Assembly: GCA_963800725.1 (NCBI GenBank)
Contig: CAWDCE010000017.1
Location: 496,001-560,000 of the forward strand
Source: Bog-473 sp963800725
Lineage (GTDB): Bacteria > Actinomycetota > Acidimicrobiia > Acidimicrobiales > RAAP-2
DNA length: 64,000 nucleotides
Direction: 5' to 3'
Both the position numbers and the translations under genes were made by a program. Positions 16,151 through 26,380 of the stretch are shown here, one piece after another; position 1 is the stretch's first letter; each line of letters begins with the position of its first letter. The notes under the pieces were generated by a model, which was given only the letters and a program-made list of their open reading frames with translations, was not told where the DNA came from and searched no databases.

Positions 16151-17542
16151 CTATGCCCCGTGCTTCGACGGCGGTTCGCCTGCGGCGGGCGGTTCAGCCA
16201 CCTCGTAGACGGGAAAGGGGCTCGGCTCGACCACATCGAGCACCTGGGCGGGCAGGCTGAGGTCGCCCCCGGTGTGCGCCACGTTGAACTCGCGCTCGAC
16301 CCGACTCCGCCCGATCATCGATCTGAGCCAGCGCATCATCGTGGTCAATCGGTTCCCGAACCCGCTCAAGAAGGCCAGGTGGACGAACATCCACACAAAC
16401 CATCCGGCCAGCCCACTCAACTTGATGCCCTTGACGCTGACGATGGCCCGGAACCGCCCGATGGTCGCCACGCTCCCGAGATCGCGGTAGACGAACTCCT
16501 TGGTGTCCTTGCCCTTCAGGCGACGCAGCACCGTATTGGCCGCGTGCAAGCTCCCCTGCATGGCGACTTCGGCCACGCCGGGCAAGTTGTCGAGGCTGGT
16601 CATGTCGCCCACCGCGAAGACTTCGGGGTGCCCGGGCAGCGTCAGGTCCGCCAACACCTTGATCCGGCCGGCCCGGTCGACCTCTGCGCCCGAGCCTTGC
16701 GCCAATAGGGCGGCCAGTGGCGAGGCCGCGACGCCCGCGGCCCAGATGGTGGTGTGCGCCTCGATCCTCGATGTGGCGTCTTGACCCGCGATGTCGACTC
16801 CCGACGCGTCCACACCGACCACCTTTGACTCCATCAACAACTCGATGCCGAGGTGCGAGAGGGTCTGGGCCGCCTTGGTCGAGAGCTGGTCACCGAACGT
16901 GGCGAGCGGCTTGGTCCCGCCGTCGACCAGGATCACCCGGCTCGACGACGCGTCGAACGTACCGAACTCACCGCGCAGGCTGCGGGTCGCCAGTTCGCGA
17001 ATCTGGCCCGCCAGCTCGACCCCCGTCGGTCCCGCGCCGACGATCACGAACGTCAGCCAGTGTTCCTTCTCGGTCGGATCGCTGGTCATTTCGGCCATCT
17101 CGAAGGCCCCGAGTATGCGGCGGCGAAGCTCGAGTGCGTCGTCGAGGGTCTTCATGCCCGGGGCGAAGAGCGCGAACTGCTCGTTGCCGAAGTAGGACTG
17201 GCTGGCTCCCGCCGCCACAATGAGGCTGTCGTAGGGGTATTCGATGGCGAAGGCGCCGGCGTAGACGGCGTGCACCACTCGCTTCTCGAGGTCGATCCCG
17301 GTCACCTCGGCCAAGTGCACCGACACATTCTTTGCTTTGCGCACGACATGGCGCAGGGCCGGGGCGATCTGTCCGGGCGAGAGCATCCCGGTCGCCACCT
17401 GATAGAGCAGCGGCTGGAAGAGATGGTGGTTCCGCCGGTCGATCAGGGTCACCTCGACGTCTTTTCCACCGAGGAGGCGCGTGGCGGGGAGACCACCGAA
17501 TCCACCGCCGATGATGACGACCCGGTGCCGTGGCTCAGTCAC
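16151..17542 (-). CDS. ndh: Type II NADH dehydrogenase (NDH-2)
   Basis: A single-subunit flavoprotein that oxidises NADH and reduces quinone without proton pumping. It is 463 residues from GTG 17542; a TTG at 17560 would add six. The FAD-binding Rossmann motif is RVVIIGGGFGGL (residues about 7-18), followed by the quinone-site block FQPLLYQVATGMLSPGQIA. The NADH-binding motif is FVIVGAGPTGVELAG, and the C-terminal FAD block is VFAVGDMTS. The C-terminal GLAGWFVWMFVHLAFLSGFGNR segment is the membrane-anchoring amphipathic region. It lies 117 bases after cydB on the same strand. Together they form an NADH to quinol to O2 chain suited to low oxygen. Confidence 0.92.
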   Translation of the reverse strand: MTEPRHRVVIIGGGFGGLPATRLLGGKDVEVTLIDRRNHHLFQPLLYQVATGMLSPGQIAPALRHVVRKAKNVSVHLAEVTGIDLEKRVVHAVYAGAFAIEYPYDSLIVAAGASQSYFGNEQFALFAPGMKTLDDALELRRRILGAFEMAEMTSDPTEKEHWLTFVIVGAGPTGVELAGQIRELATRSLRGEFGTFDASSSRVILVDGGTKPLATFGDQLSTKAAQTLSHLGIELLMESKVVGVDASGVDIAGQDATSRIEAHTTIWAAGVAASPLAALLAQGSGAEVDRAGRIKVLADLTLPGHPEVFAVGDMTSLDNLPGVAEVAMQGSLHAANTVLRRLKGKDTKEFVYRDLGSVATIGRFRAIVSVKGIKLSGLAGWFVWMFVHLAFLSGFGNRLTTMMRWLRSMIGRSRVEREFNVAHTGGDLSLPAQVLDVVEPSPFPVYEVAEPPAAGEPPSKHGA

Positions 17543-17659
17543 GTCGCCGACCCAGTACAACCACTGCGGCCCGACGATGTGGTGCGGTGGCGTAGTCCGA
17601 ACACCGATGACCTCTCGTTCGGGTGCCCCAACCCCGAGCGCGGCTGACCGAGTCCAAAG

Positions 17660-18706
17660 TCAGGTCTCGATCGGGGCCGCCGTCTGATCGCTCGCCGCCT
17701 CATTCGGCGCGCTCGGTGCGGCCGGAGCGACCAGGCGGGCCCGGAACACGTGGAAGTTCCAGCCCTGATAAAGCAGGACGAGCGGAAAGAAGATCGCAGC
17801 CACGACGGTCATCACCTGGAGAGAATAGGACCCCGACGCCGAGTTGGAGATCGTCAGGTTGTAGGCCGAACTGGTGGACGAAACCATCACCCTCGGCGCC
17901 AGGTCGAAGAAGAGTGACCCGATCACGCTGGCCATGCCCACCGATCCGGCGGCGAAGGCCCAGCCCTGGTGCCCGGCCTCGGCGGACCAGGCCGCGGCGA
18001 TCACGGCCACAATGGCCAGCGCGTCGAGGGGATTGGGGACGAACCCGCCCCCCAAGGTCGCGTGACTCCAGATCACGAAACCGATCGTGAAGACGGCGGC
18101 CACCCATCCGAGCCGACCGCTCAAGCGCGCCACGCGGTCGTGGAGGTCACCGGTGGTCTTGAGGGTGAGGAACGCCGAACCCAACAAGAGGCAGATGACC
18201 GTGACGGTGAGCCCGGTATAGAGCGCAAAGGGCTGGAGGAGTTGCCAAAAGGTGCCGGTGTAGACGTGGTCCTTGTTGAGGGGCAGCCCGTGGAGCAGGT
18301 CGCCAAATCCCGTGCCGAGCAGGAGCGGGATCAACAAGCTTCCAATAGTCAATGACCAGCGCCACAGGCTCTGCCATTTCGGGTCGTCGACCTTTCGGTG
18401 GTACTCGAATGACACGCCGCGCAGCATCAGGGCGAGCAACACCACCAACAGCACCAGATAGAAGGTCGAGAACATGGACGCGTACCACGCCGGGAACGCA
18501 GCGAACATGGCCGCGCCGGCCACGATCAGCCACACCTCGTTGCCGTCCCAGAACGGGCCGATCGAGTTGATGGCGATGCGCCGTTCGACGTCGTCGCGCG
18601 CGACGAATGAATGCAGCATCCCTACGCCGAAGTCGAAGCCCTCCAAGACGAAAAAGCCGACCCACAAGACCGCGATGATAAAGAACCACAGGTTGTTCAG
18701 ATGCAT
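17660..18706 (-). CDS. cydB: Cytochrome bd quinol oxidase subunit II
   Basis: The structural partner of CydA in the high-affinity terminal oxidase. It is 348 residues with eight or nine membrane helices. The N-terminal FFIIAVLWVGFFVLEGFDFGVGML and INSIGPFWDGNEVWLIVAG blocks are diagnostic. A short hydrophilic Ala/Pro tail ends the protein. It starts 9 bases after the cydA stop, so the two are in one transcript. Confidence 0.95.
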   Translation of the reverse strand: MHLNNLWFFIIAVLWVGFFVLEGFDFGVGMLHSFVARDDVERRIAINSIGPFWDGNEVWLIVAGAAMFAAFPAWYASMFSTFYLVLLVVLLALMLRGVSFEYHRKVDDPKWQSLWRWSLTIGSLLIPLLLGTGFGDLLHGLPLNKDHVYTGTFWQLLQPFALYTGLTVTVICLLLGSAFLTLKTTGDLHDRVARLSGRLGWVAAVFTIGFVIWSHATLGGGFVPNPLDALAIVAVIAAAWSAEAGHQGWAFAAGSVGMASVIGSLFFDLAPRVMVSSTSSAYNLTISNSASGSYSLQVMTVVAAIFFPLVLLYQGWNFHVFRARLVAPAAPSAPNEAASDQTAAPIET

Positions 18707-18715
18707 GCCAGCCTC

Positions 18716-20173
18716 CTAGTACACAAGGGCCGGAACGCGCTCGCGTGCCGGTTCGTCCGAGGTGTCAACGCCGCCGCCGCCGGGGGGTGCGCCGCCCGGT
18801 GGGGACGGTGGTGGACCACCTTCTTGCCCGGCAGCGGGTTCGAGATCGCGCCGGCCGTAGCGCAGCATCAAGAAGACGTCGGCCACACCGAGGCCGATGT
18901 AGATGAGCACGAACGCCGTGAGGCTGATGATGATGTCGGTGGTCGTCACCGACGGCGACGCCGCGTTGGCGGTTTTGAGGAGGCCCTGGACGATCCACGG
19001 TTGGCGACCGCTCTCGGTCAAGAGCCAGCCGGCCGTGTTCATGATGAAGGGCACGACGGCCACCCACGGGGCCACCCGCAGGAACCATTTGGCCCCGTCC
19101 AACTTCTTTCGGCGCAGCAGCCACGCGCCCCACAGGGCAAACAACAACACGGCCGCCCCGAGGTACGCCATGACCCGCATGGACCAGTACTGGATGAAGA
19201 CGTTGGGAATGTAGTTGCCCGGGCCATACTCCTTGACATATTGCGCCTGGAGTTGGTTCATGCCCTGCACCTCACCGTCCACGTGGTTGGTGGCCAAGAT
19301 GGAAAGCAGGTCGGGGACCTCGAGGATCTGAGTGGGCGTCTCATCGTTGGGGCCGCCACCAATTTGGAAGAGCGAGAACGGGCAGTGTGAGTCGCAGGTG
19401 TTCCACAACGCTTCGGCGGCGGCGATCTTCATTGGTTGGTACTTGCCTTCTTGCACGCCGAGCTCGCTGCCCACGAACAGGTTCAACATGATGGCGGGGA
19501 GCAGCACGACCAAGGCGATGATCGCCGTGCGGCGGAAGGCCTCGACCGAGTTCTTGCGCTTGAGGTGCCAGGCGGAGAAGGCGAGCATGACGATCGATCC
19601 GGTGACCAAGGATGCCAAGAGGACGTGGGTGTAGCCCCAGAGGAAGACCGGATTGGTGAACAGGGCCCAGATGTTGTTCAGCTGCGGATCGCCCTTGGAA
19701 TCGAGCTTGTAGCCGACCGGATGCTGCATCCACGAGTTGGCCGCCATGATGAACATGGCCGAGAGCATGGTGGCCCCCGCCACGATCCAGATGCAGGCCA
19801 GGTGCAGCTTCTTCGAGAGCCGGTCCCACCCGAAGATCCAGATCCCGAGGAAGGTCGACTCCAAGAAGAACGCGGCCAACCCCTCCATCGCCAACGGGCC
19901 CCCGAAGATGTTGCCGACATATTGGGCGTAGGTGGACCAGTTCATGCCGAATTCGAACTCTTGGACCAGACCGGTGACGACCCCGACCGCCACGTTGATC
20001 AAGAGCAGTGTCCCGAAGAACTTGGTCAACCGTTTGAAGGTCGGATTCTGATTCCGGTAATAGCTGGTCTGGAGGAGCGCCACCAAGAAGGCCAGACCAA
20101 TCGTGACGGGCACGAAGAGAAAGTGATAGATGCTCGTCGTGGCGAACTGCCAGCGGGCCAGATCGGTACTCAT
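18716..20173 (-). CDS. cydA: Cytochrome bd quinol oxidase subunit I
   Basis: The heme b558/b595/d-bearing subunit that oxidises quinol and reduces O2 to water. It is 485 residues from ATG 20173. Family landmarks are LARWQFATTSIYHFLFVPVTIGLAF at the start (containing the first heme-ligand histidine), the EGLAAFFLESTFLGIWIFGW helix, and AGWLLTESGRQPWIVQGLL. The periplasmic Q-loop appears short. The C-terminus has a Gly/Pro-rich tail of about 35 residues. The ATG overlaps the cydC stop as ATGA, so translation is coupled. That places the assembly transporter genes upstream of the oxidase genes in a cydDCAB order. Confidence 0.95.
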   Translation of the reverse strand: MSTDLARWQFATTSIYHFLFVPVTIGLAFLVALLQTSYYRNQNPTFKRLTKFFGTLLLINVAVGVVTGLVQEFEFGMNWSTYAQYVGNIFGGPLAMEGLAAFFLESTFLGIWIFGWDRLSKKLHLACIWIVAGATMLSAMFIMAANSWMQHPVGYKLDSKGDPQLNNIWALFTNPVFLWGYTHVLLASLVTGSIVMLAFSAWHLKRKNSVEAFRRTAIIALVVLLPAIMLNLFVGSELGVQEGKYQPMKIAAAEALWNTCDSHCPFSLFQIGGGPNDETPTQILEVPDLLSILATNHVDGEVQGMNQLQAQYVKEYGPGNYIPNVFIQYWSMRVMAYLGAAVLLFALWGAWLLRRKKLDGAKWFLRVAPWVAVVPFIMNTAGWLLTESGRQPWIVQGLLKTANAASPSVTTTDIIISLTAFVLIYIGLGVADVFLMLRYGRRDLEPAAGQEGGPPPSPPGGAPPGGGGVDTSDEPARERVPALVY

Positions 20174-22039
20174 TGGGTCTCTCCTCGGTTGTGCGACGGT
20201 GCCGTCAGATTCGCGGACATCGCTGCCCGGGGATCTTGGCGACCCGACTGGTCTTCGGTCATCGTGTCCACCCTGAACTCCTCCCACCACAACTTCGAAT
20301 AGCGGCCACCGCTGGCCAAGAGGGCGTGGTGGGTGCCGCGCTCGGCCACCCGGCCGTGTTCCATCACGAGGATCTCGTCGACCGCCTCGAGACCCGACAC
20401 GCGGTGGGTGATGAAGAGGGTCGATCGCCCTGCGGTGACGGCCAAGAGGTCGGTGCTCAGTGCGGCGGCGGCATCGGGATCGAGATGCTCGGCCGGTTCG
20501 TCGAGCACCAGCACGGGGAAATCGGCCAGCAGCGCCCGGGCCACGGCCAGCCGCTGGCGTTGCCCACCCGAGAGGCGGGAACCGAAGCGGCCCACCTCGG
20601 TCTCGAGGCCGAGGGGCAGGGCGCGGACGAATGGCCCGAGCCCGACGCTCTCGAGCACATCGTCGAGCTCACCGTCGCTGGCCCCCCGACGCCCGATGCG
20701 CAGATTCTCCGCGATGGTGGTCTCAAAGAGGTGCGCGTCGGGACCGACCAGACCAATGACGGTGCGCAGCTCGTCGGAATCAAATCGGGCAAAGGGGACC
20801 GCACCCAAGGTGCACTCACCCGAATCGATCTCCACGAAGCGCAAAAGCACAGCGGCGAGCGTGGACTTGCCCGATCCGCTCGGCCCGACCACCGCCACCC
20901 GGCGTCCCGGCGAAAGCGCCAAGTCGACGCCGCGCAACGCCGAGGCCGTTGCGCCGGGGTAACTCGCCCAGACCGAGCGGAGCGTGACGTTTGCAGGACC
21001 GCTCGGAAGCGCCATTGGCTCAGCGGGTTCCGCCGCCGGAAGTGCGGCGTCGGTGATCGCGAAGAGGCGGGCGGCTGCTTGGCGCACCGTGCCGAGGGCT
21101 TGGGTGGCGACCGGCAGGCCGACGACGATCTCGAACGCGGCGAGCGGGATGAGGACGATGACGGCGAGCAGGACCCCGCTCATGGCTCCCGAATGCACGG
21201 CCGGCACCCCGACCACCAGACATCCCCACGCCGCGAGTCCGGCCAGACCCGTGGTGAGGGCGAGCCCGATACCCGCCGTCCCCGCCGATGCCGCCGCGAT
21301 CTCGGTCAGCTCGGCATCGTGGCCGCGGACCAGTTCGAGTTGGGCCGGCGTCGCCCCGAAGGCCACCAACTCGGGCGCCCCTTCGATGAGGTCGACCACG
21401 GCGACGCTCAGTGCGCCGCGGGTCTCGGTGAGCCGTGCCTCACGTCGCTCCGCCAGCTTGCCGGTCAGCCATGGCACCACGGTGGCCGCAATGATCAGCG
21501 CGACCGCCAACACCAACCCCGCGGCGGGCAGCATCCACCACATGATGGCCACCGTGGCGATGCCCACCACGAGGGCAATTGAAAACGGTGGGATGACCCG
21601 GAGAATGACGTCTTGGAGCGAGTCGACGTCGCGCACCATGCGGGCCAACAGATCACCTCGACCAAAGGCCGGAAGACCACCGGGCGCGATGCGCTCGAGT
21701 CGCCGGTAGACGCGCACCCGCAGACTGGCCAGCACCCGAAAGGCGGCGTCGTGGCCGACCAGCCGCTCCTCGTAGCGCAAGAACCCCCGCGAGAGTCCGA
21801 AAAACTGGACCCCGACGATGGCGATGGCGAGCACCGACTCGTTCGGGTGCTCCGCCGCTCGCGAGATCAACCAGGCCGCGCAACCCATGAGCCCGATGTC
21901 CGCCGCGATGGCGCCGGCACCGAGCGCGCACGCCAGCGCGATGCGTCGTGCGCTCGGTTTGGCGACCCCGAACGTGCGCGACAGCGACGCCCGCTGCGTC
22001 GCCACCGGCGCTTGCTCGAGCGTCGTCGTGGTCGGTCAT
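20170..22039 (-). CDS. cydC: Thiol reductant ABC exporter subunit CydC, frame broken near 22033
   Basis: A half-transporter with six membrane helices and a C-terminal ATPase that pairs with CydD to export glutathione or cysteine-type reductants needed for bd-oxidase assembly. The frame as given opens at a GTG (22005). However, removing one G at 22033 joins ATG 22039, which overlaps the cydD stop as ATGA, into MTTTTLEQAP and then ATQRASLSRTFG. I take that as the true start (about 622 residues). ATPase motifs are Walker A GPSGSGKST, signature LSGGQRQR and Walker B FPVLVLDEP, plus the H-loop FITHR. The tail overlaps cydA by 4 bases. Confidence 0.9.
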
Positions 22040-23797
22040 GCCAACCGCTCCAGGTCGTCCTCGAGGTTCACGACGTGTTGTGCCAAAGCCACGAGCGACG
22101 GTCGGTGTGCCGCCATGATCACCGTTCGCTCACCGAAGAGAGCGCGCACGCAGTTCAAGATCGCCTCTTCGCTCTGGCCGTCGAGGTTGGCGGTCGGCTC
22201 GTCGAGGAGCACGATGGGCGCGTCGCGCAGAAACGCCCGGGCCAGCGCCACGCGTTGGCGCTCGCCGGTGGAGAGTCCCGCACCCCCCGTACCGAGCACG
22301 GTCGCCAGTCCCTGGGGCAGGCGGTCCACGGCATCGTCGAGGCCGACCCTGGTGATGGCGCGGCGGACTTCGGCGTCGCTGGCATCGGGCCGGCTCAACC
22401 GCACGTTCTCCGCAATGGTGCGGGCAAAGAGGTGCGGTCGCTGCGGCACCCATGACACCTGGGTGCGCCACACATCGGGATCGATGTCCGAAAGTTTCAC
22501 GTCGCCCACGCGTACCGAGCCCGCCGTCGGCGAAGTCATTGCGAGGAGTACCCCCAACAGGGTCGACTTGCCGCACCCACTCGGTCCGACGATCGCGGTG
22601 GTTTCGCCCGGGGCGATGGTCAGCGAAGCCGATGCGCAGGGCCGCCGCATCGCGTCCGGGATAGATCACCTCGAGACCCTCGATCTCGAGGGCGCAGTGG
22701 GCCACGTCGGGGAGCTCGGTGCCCGTGCCACGCTCGGGCACCGGGTGGTCCAGGACGCTAAAGACGTCCTCGGCCGCCTTCATCCCCTCGGCGCTGGCGT
22801 GGAAGTTGGTGCCCAAGAGTCGGAGCGGCAGGTAGGCCTCGGGGGCCAGGATCAGGACGAACAAGGCGGTGGAAAAACCCAGGTGACCCCCGAGCAACCG
22901 CAGCCCGACGGCCACCGCGACCAGGGCGACCGAGATGGTGGCCAGCAGTTCCAAGATGAGTGAGGACAAGAAGGCCACCTTGAGCGTGTCCATGGTGGCC
23001 AGGCGGTATTGATCGGTGATGTCGCCAATGGCCTGCGCCTGGGCCTTGGCCCGCCCGAAGACCTTGAGCGTGGGCAGTCCGGCCACTACGTCGAGGAAGT
23101 GACCGGCCAGTCGCGCCAGCATGGCGGCCTGACGGCCCATCTTCTCCTTGGTGCTCTGGCCGACCAGGCCCATGAAGATCGGGATCAGCGGCACCGTGAC
23201 GGCGATGATGACCGCGGAGATCCAGTCGGCACCCAGGGCGACCACGATCACGGTGATCGGCACGATCACCGCCAGGAATACCTGGGGCAAATACCGCGAG
23301 AAATACGAGTCGAGCGCGTCGATGCCGCCGGTCGCGAGCACGGCCAGGCCCCCGGCCGCCTGGCCGTCGAGGCCGGACGGTCCGAGGGCGGCCACCCGAT
23401 CCACCAACGCCTGGCGCAGGTCGGACTTGGCCGACGCGGACGCACGGTCGGCCATGCGCTCGGAAATCCAACCGACCAGCGCACGGCCGAGGACGGCCGC
23501 AAACAGGAGGACAACCGGCACCTTGAGCTGGCTCAATGCCTTGTGGTCGATGAACGCGCCCGAGACCGCCGTGGCCAAGAACCACGCTTGGGCCACCACC
23601 AAGATGGCGGTGCAACCGCCCAAGGCGACGGTCAGGACCAGGTAGCGCCTGGTCCCGTGCGCATAGTGCACCAGGCGCGGGTCGATGGGCCCGCGCCGGT
23701 GGGACTTCGAGGTCGCCGCCCCGGCCTTCGTCGCCGTGGTTAGCGACACACCACCGTCCGCCACATCGGTGCGGTCGTTGCGCTGGTCATCGGCCAC
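22036..23797 (-). CDS. cydD: Thiol reductant ABC exporter subunit CydD, frame broken near 22636
   Basis: The partner of CydC and first gene of the cydDCAB-ndh run. The membrane domain (GTG 23797 to about 22640) is in one frame, with RLVHYAHGTRRYL, RYLPQVFLAVIVP and LAPEAYLPLRLLGTNFHASAEGM, which is typical CydD. The ATPase domain (from about 22640 to the stop at 22036) is in another, with Walker A GPSGCGKST, signature LSTGERQR and Walker B APIVLLDEP. A single-base change in the AALRIGFADH / ASASLTIAPGE junction separates them. Full length is about 586 residues, normal for the family. It lies 182 bases after the HelD-type gene, so a separate promoter is likely. Confidence 0.9.
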
Positions 23798-23979
23798 ACC
23801 TTTCCGTCAGGTTCGACTCACGTTCGATCTCGATGCTCCTCTTGGACATGGTGATCGACGAGGTGGGCAGGTCGCATCCCCCGAAGTGGATGAGATTCAT
23901 CGGTGGTGGACCGATGATGCATCGTAAGACACCGCATCTCGCCGACGACGGATGGGCCGCCGACATGGCGGTGCGTCGG

Positions 23980-26006
23980 TTAGGACGTCAAGAGCGCGGG
24001 AAGCGGCTGTGCGTGCACCAGACTCAGGTGCTGGATCGGTCGGGTCATCGCGACGTAGAGCAGCCGCAGGCCACGGGCATCGTCGCCGGCGATTGCGGCC
24101 GGCTCGACGACGACCACCGCATCGAATTCGAGGCCCTTGACACCAGCGGCCGAGACAACGGTGACCGACTTGTCCATTGCGTCGCGCTCGAGGGTTCCCA
24201 TCTGTGGGTGACGCTTGGCCAATGTGGTGACGGCGCCGAGATGCTCGTGCGGCACGACCAGACCCACCAACAAGCCCTCGTCGGCCAACGAAAGCGCCTC
24301 GCGCACGCTCTCCCCCAACAACTGTTCGGCCGCGACACCGATACATTCTCGGCGGCCGCGTCCCGGGTCTGATCGAACGCGTCGGGGTGACGCTCGGGGC
24401 GGCCGCCACCAAGAGCTTGGCGGCGAGATCGAGTACCCGCCCCGGAGCTCGGTAGCCGAGCGTGAGTTCGTCGCGCCGCTCGGGCGCCGACCCGCCAAGA
24501 TGTACCACGATCTCGTCCCAACTGGCGTAGTTCCAGGCGCCGCTGGCCTGAGCCAGGTCACCGAGAATGGTGACCGACCCACTCGGGGCGCGTCGGGCCA
24601 CCATCCGAAACTGCATCGGGGTCAGGTCTTGGGCCTCATCGACCACGACGTGCCCGTAGGTGCGGGTCCTCCCGTTGATCAAGAATGCCGCCTCGTCGAG
24701 GAGGGCCAGGTCGTCGATGGCCCACGACGCCGTGGCCCCGCCCTTGGCCCGGGCGCGCACCAAGCGGCGCCACTCGGATTCCTCGAAGACCCCCGATGCG
24801 CTGGCACGCAGCACTTCGACCTCACCCAGGAGCTCGCCGACGAGCGCGGCGGGTGACACCGACGGCCAGAGGTGGTCGAGCAACTCGCCGAACCCGGTTG
24901 AAGTCGTCAACTCGCGCTCGTACCAGGGCTGATCGGCATCGAGGCTTCCGGTCACTCTGACCTTGTGGCGCGCCAGGCTGACCAGGCGAGCCCGCAAGGC
25001 CGTGCGGCCCGCCTTGTAGGGAGCCGAGCCCGACGCAATGCGTTCACTCAGTGCGTTGATCTCGTCGGGTTCGAAGGTGGCGCGGGCCGAGCGGGCCCGC
25101 ACCGTCACCGCTTCGGTGACCCTTTGACGCCGCAGGTGCAGGGCGCGTGCCACCACCTCGGCCATGCGGGGGTCGCCCTTGAGGGTGCGCACCTCGGGTG
25201 GGTCCACCGTTTGGACCTTGGCTTTGGGTGCGATGTCGCTCACCGTGGTCTGGAGGACCGCTTCCTCCCCGAGCGACGGCAGCACCTGGGCGATGTACCG
25301 CAAGAACGCCCGACTCGGGCCGAGCACCAAGACACCGTCGTTGGCCAACGCCGGGTGGTTGTAGAGCAGGTAGGCCGCCCGGTGCAGCCCGACCGCCGTC
25401 TTGCCGGTACCCGGACCCCCTTGCACGGCCAGCGTCAGATCGAGGGGTGCCCGGATGATGTCGTCCTGCTCGGCCTGGATGGTGGCGACAATGTCGAGCA
25501 TCTCGCCGGTGCGGGCCCGCTCGAGCTCGGCGAGCAGCGCATCCCCACCGCGCAACCTGGTTGAAGCCGCGTCGCCGCCGTGCTGCTCGAACAGGTCGTC
25601 GGCCACCGAGATCACCGTGGTCCGCTCCACCATCACCTGGCGCCGCAACGCCAGACCCTGGGGATCGTCGATGCGAGCTTGGTAGAAGGGGACGGCGACC
25701 GGGGCACGCCAGTCGACCACCACCGGATCGCCTTCGGCATCTTCGACATGACGGCGCCCGATATGCCATGACGGACCGGCGCGTTCGTCGATGCGCCCGA
25801 ACAAGAGGGGGCGGGCACTTTGGCCAAGGACGCTGATGCGGTGCATGAGCGCGGCCTGGTAGTCGAGGTCCGGTTGTCCCGCCGCGCAAGTCTTCGAGGA
25901 GGGCGCTGGCCCGGCGGTACATGGCCGCCAGTGCCCCATGGGCTCGGTCGAGGTACGCCTGCTCGGCCCGCAGCACCGGGTCCTTGCCCGTCGTCGGGCC
26001 GCTCAT
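23980..26006 (-). CDS. helD: HelD-type RNA polymerase recycling ATPase / UvrD-like helicase, two frame breaks
   Basis: About 675 residues over three frame segments. The N-terminus (ATG 26006) reads EQAYLDRAHGALAAMYRRASALLEDL, the coiled arm typical of HelD. The middle frame from about 25893 has LLFGRIDE, VVDWRAPVAVPFYQA, Walker A GGPGTGKTAVGLHRAAYLLY, and HVVVDEAQDLTPMQ. The last frame, from about 24370 to the stop at 23980, has VTVVSAAGVKGLEFDAVVVVEP and LLYVAMTRPIQHLSLV, the UvrD motifs V and VI. HelD proteins pull stalled RNA polymerase off nucleic acid, and some actinobacterial versions (HelR) protect against rifampicin. Distinguishing HelD from HelR or a generic helicase needs alignment. 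No neighbour suggests a partner. Confidence 0.8.
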
Positions 26007-26380
26007 CGTCGATCCCGCGTCGCTGCGAAAGGTGCGTGGCGTCCGGCTCGGGAGCGCGCGTATTGCCGGCGCGCAAATATCCCCGAACATTCCGGGGAAT
26101 ATATCCGTAATTTCGACCCGCTACAACATCCCTACCAGCGGTTTCAGCTTCTCCACCGCTGTTTCTTTGACGATTTATCAAAGGGGAGTTAGCAGTCGTC
26201 ATTGTAAGGAAAAAAGCCACAAAATGCAAGCAAGAATCGGCCGATTTGCCAGAAAATATCCATCGCGCTCGGTTCGGTCTCTCGCCCCCAAGTGACGCTG
26301 TCGCACGTGCGGTGGCTCTGCGCCGACGGCCACGCCAGGCGGAGAAGAGGTGGGCGACTCGCCCAGGTAGCGTTGTTCTC
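26007..26380. promoter_or_regulatory. AT-richer divergent promoter region between helD and dprE1
   Basis: A 374-base gap, distinctly less GC-rich than its surroundings between about 26075 and 26280. It must carry promoters for both divergent genes. It holds three short inverted repeats: GCGCGC at 26054 and 26069, TCCCCG/CGGGGA at 26080-26098, and CTTTGA/TCAAAG at 26165-26183. I could not place convincing -35/-10 pairs. No coding frame here looks real. Confidence 0.5.
26165..26183. promoter_or_regulatory. Inverted repeat CTTTGA-N7-TCAAAG in the helD/dprE1 gap
   Basis: CTTTGA (26165-26170) and TCAAAG (26178-26183) are perfect inverted arms around a 7-base centre in an AT-rich patch, about 200 bases before dprE1. 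It could be an operator for a dimeric regulator or part of a promoter. No regulator gene is adjacent. Confidence 0.35.

Noticed and set aside
20173..21582. 469-codon plus-strand frame opposite cydC
   Set aside because: Antisense shadow of cydC; composition typical of a mirror frame.
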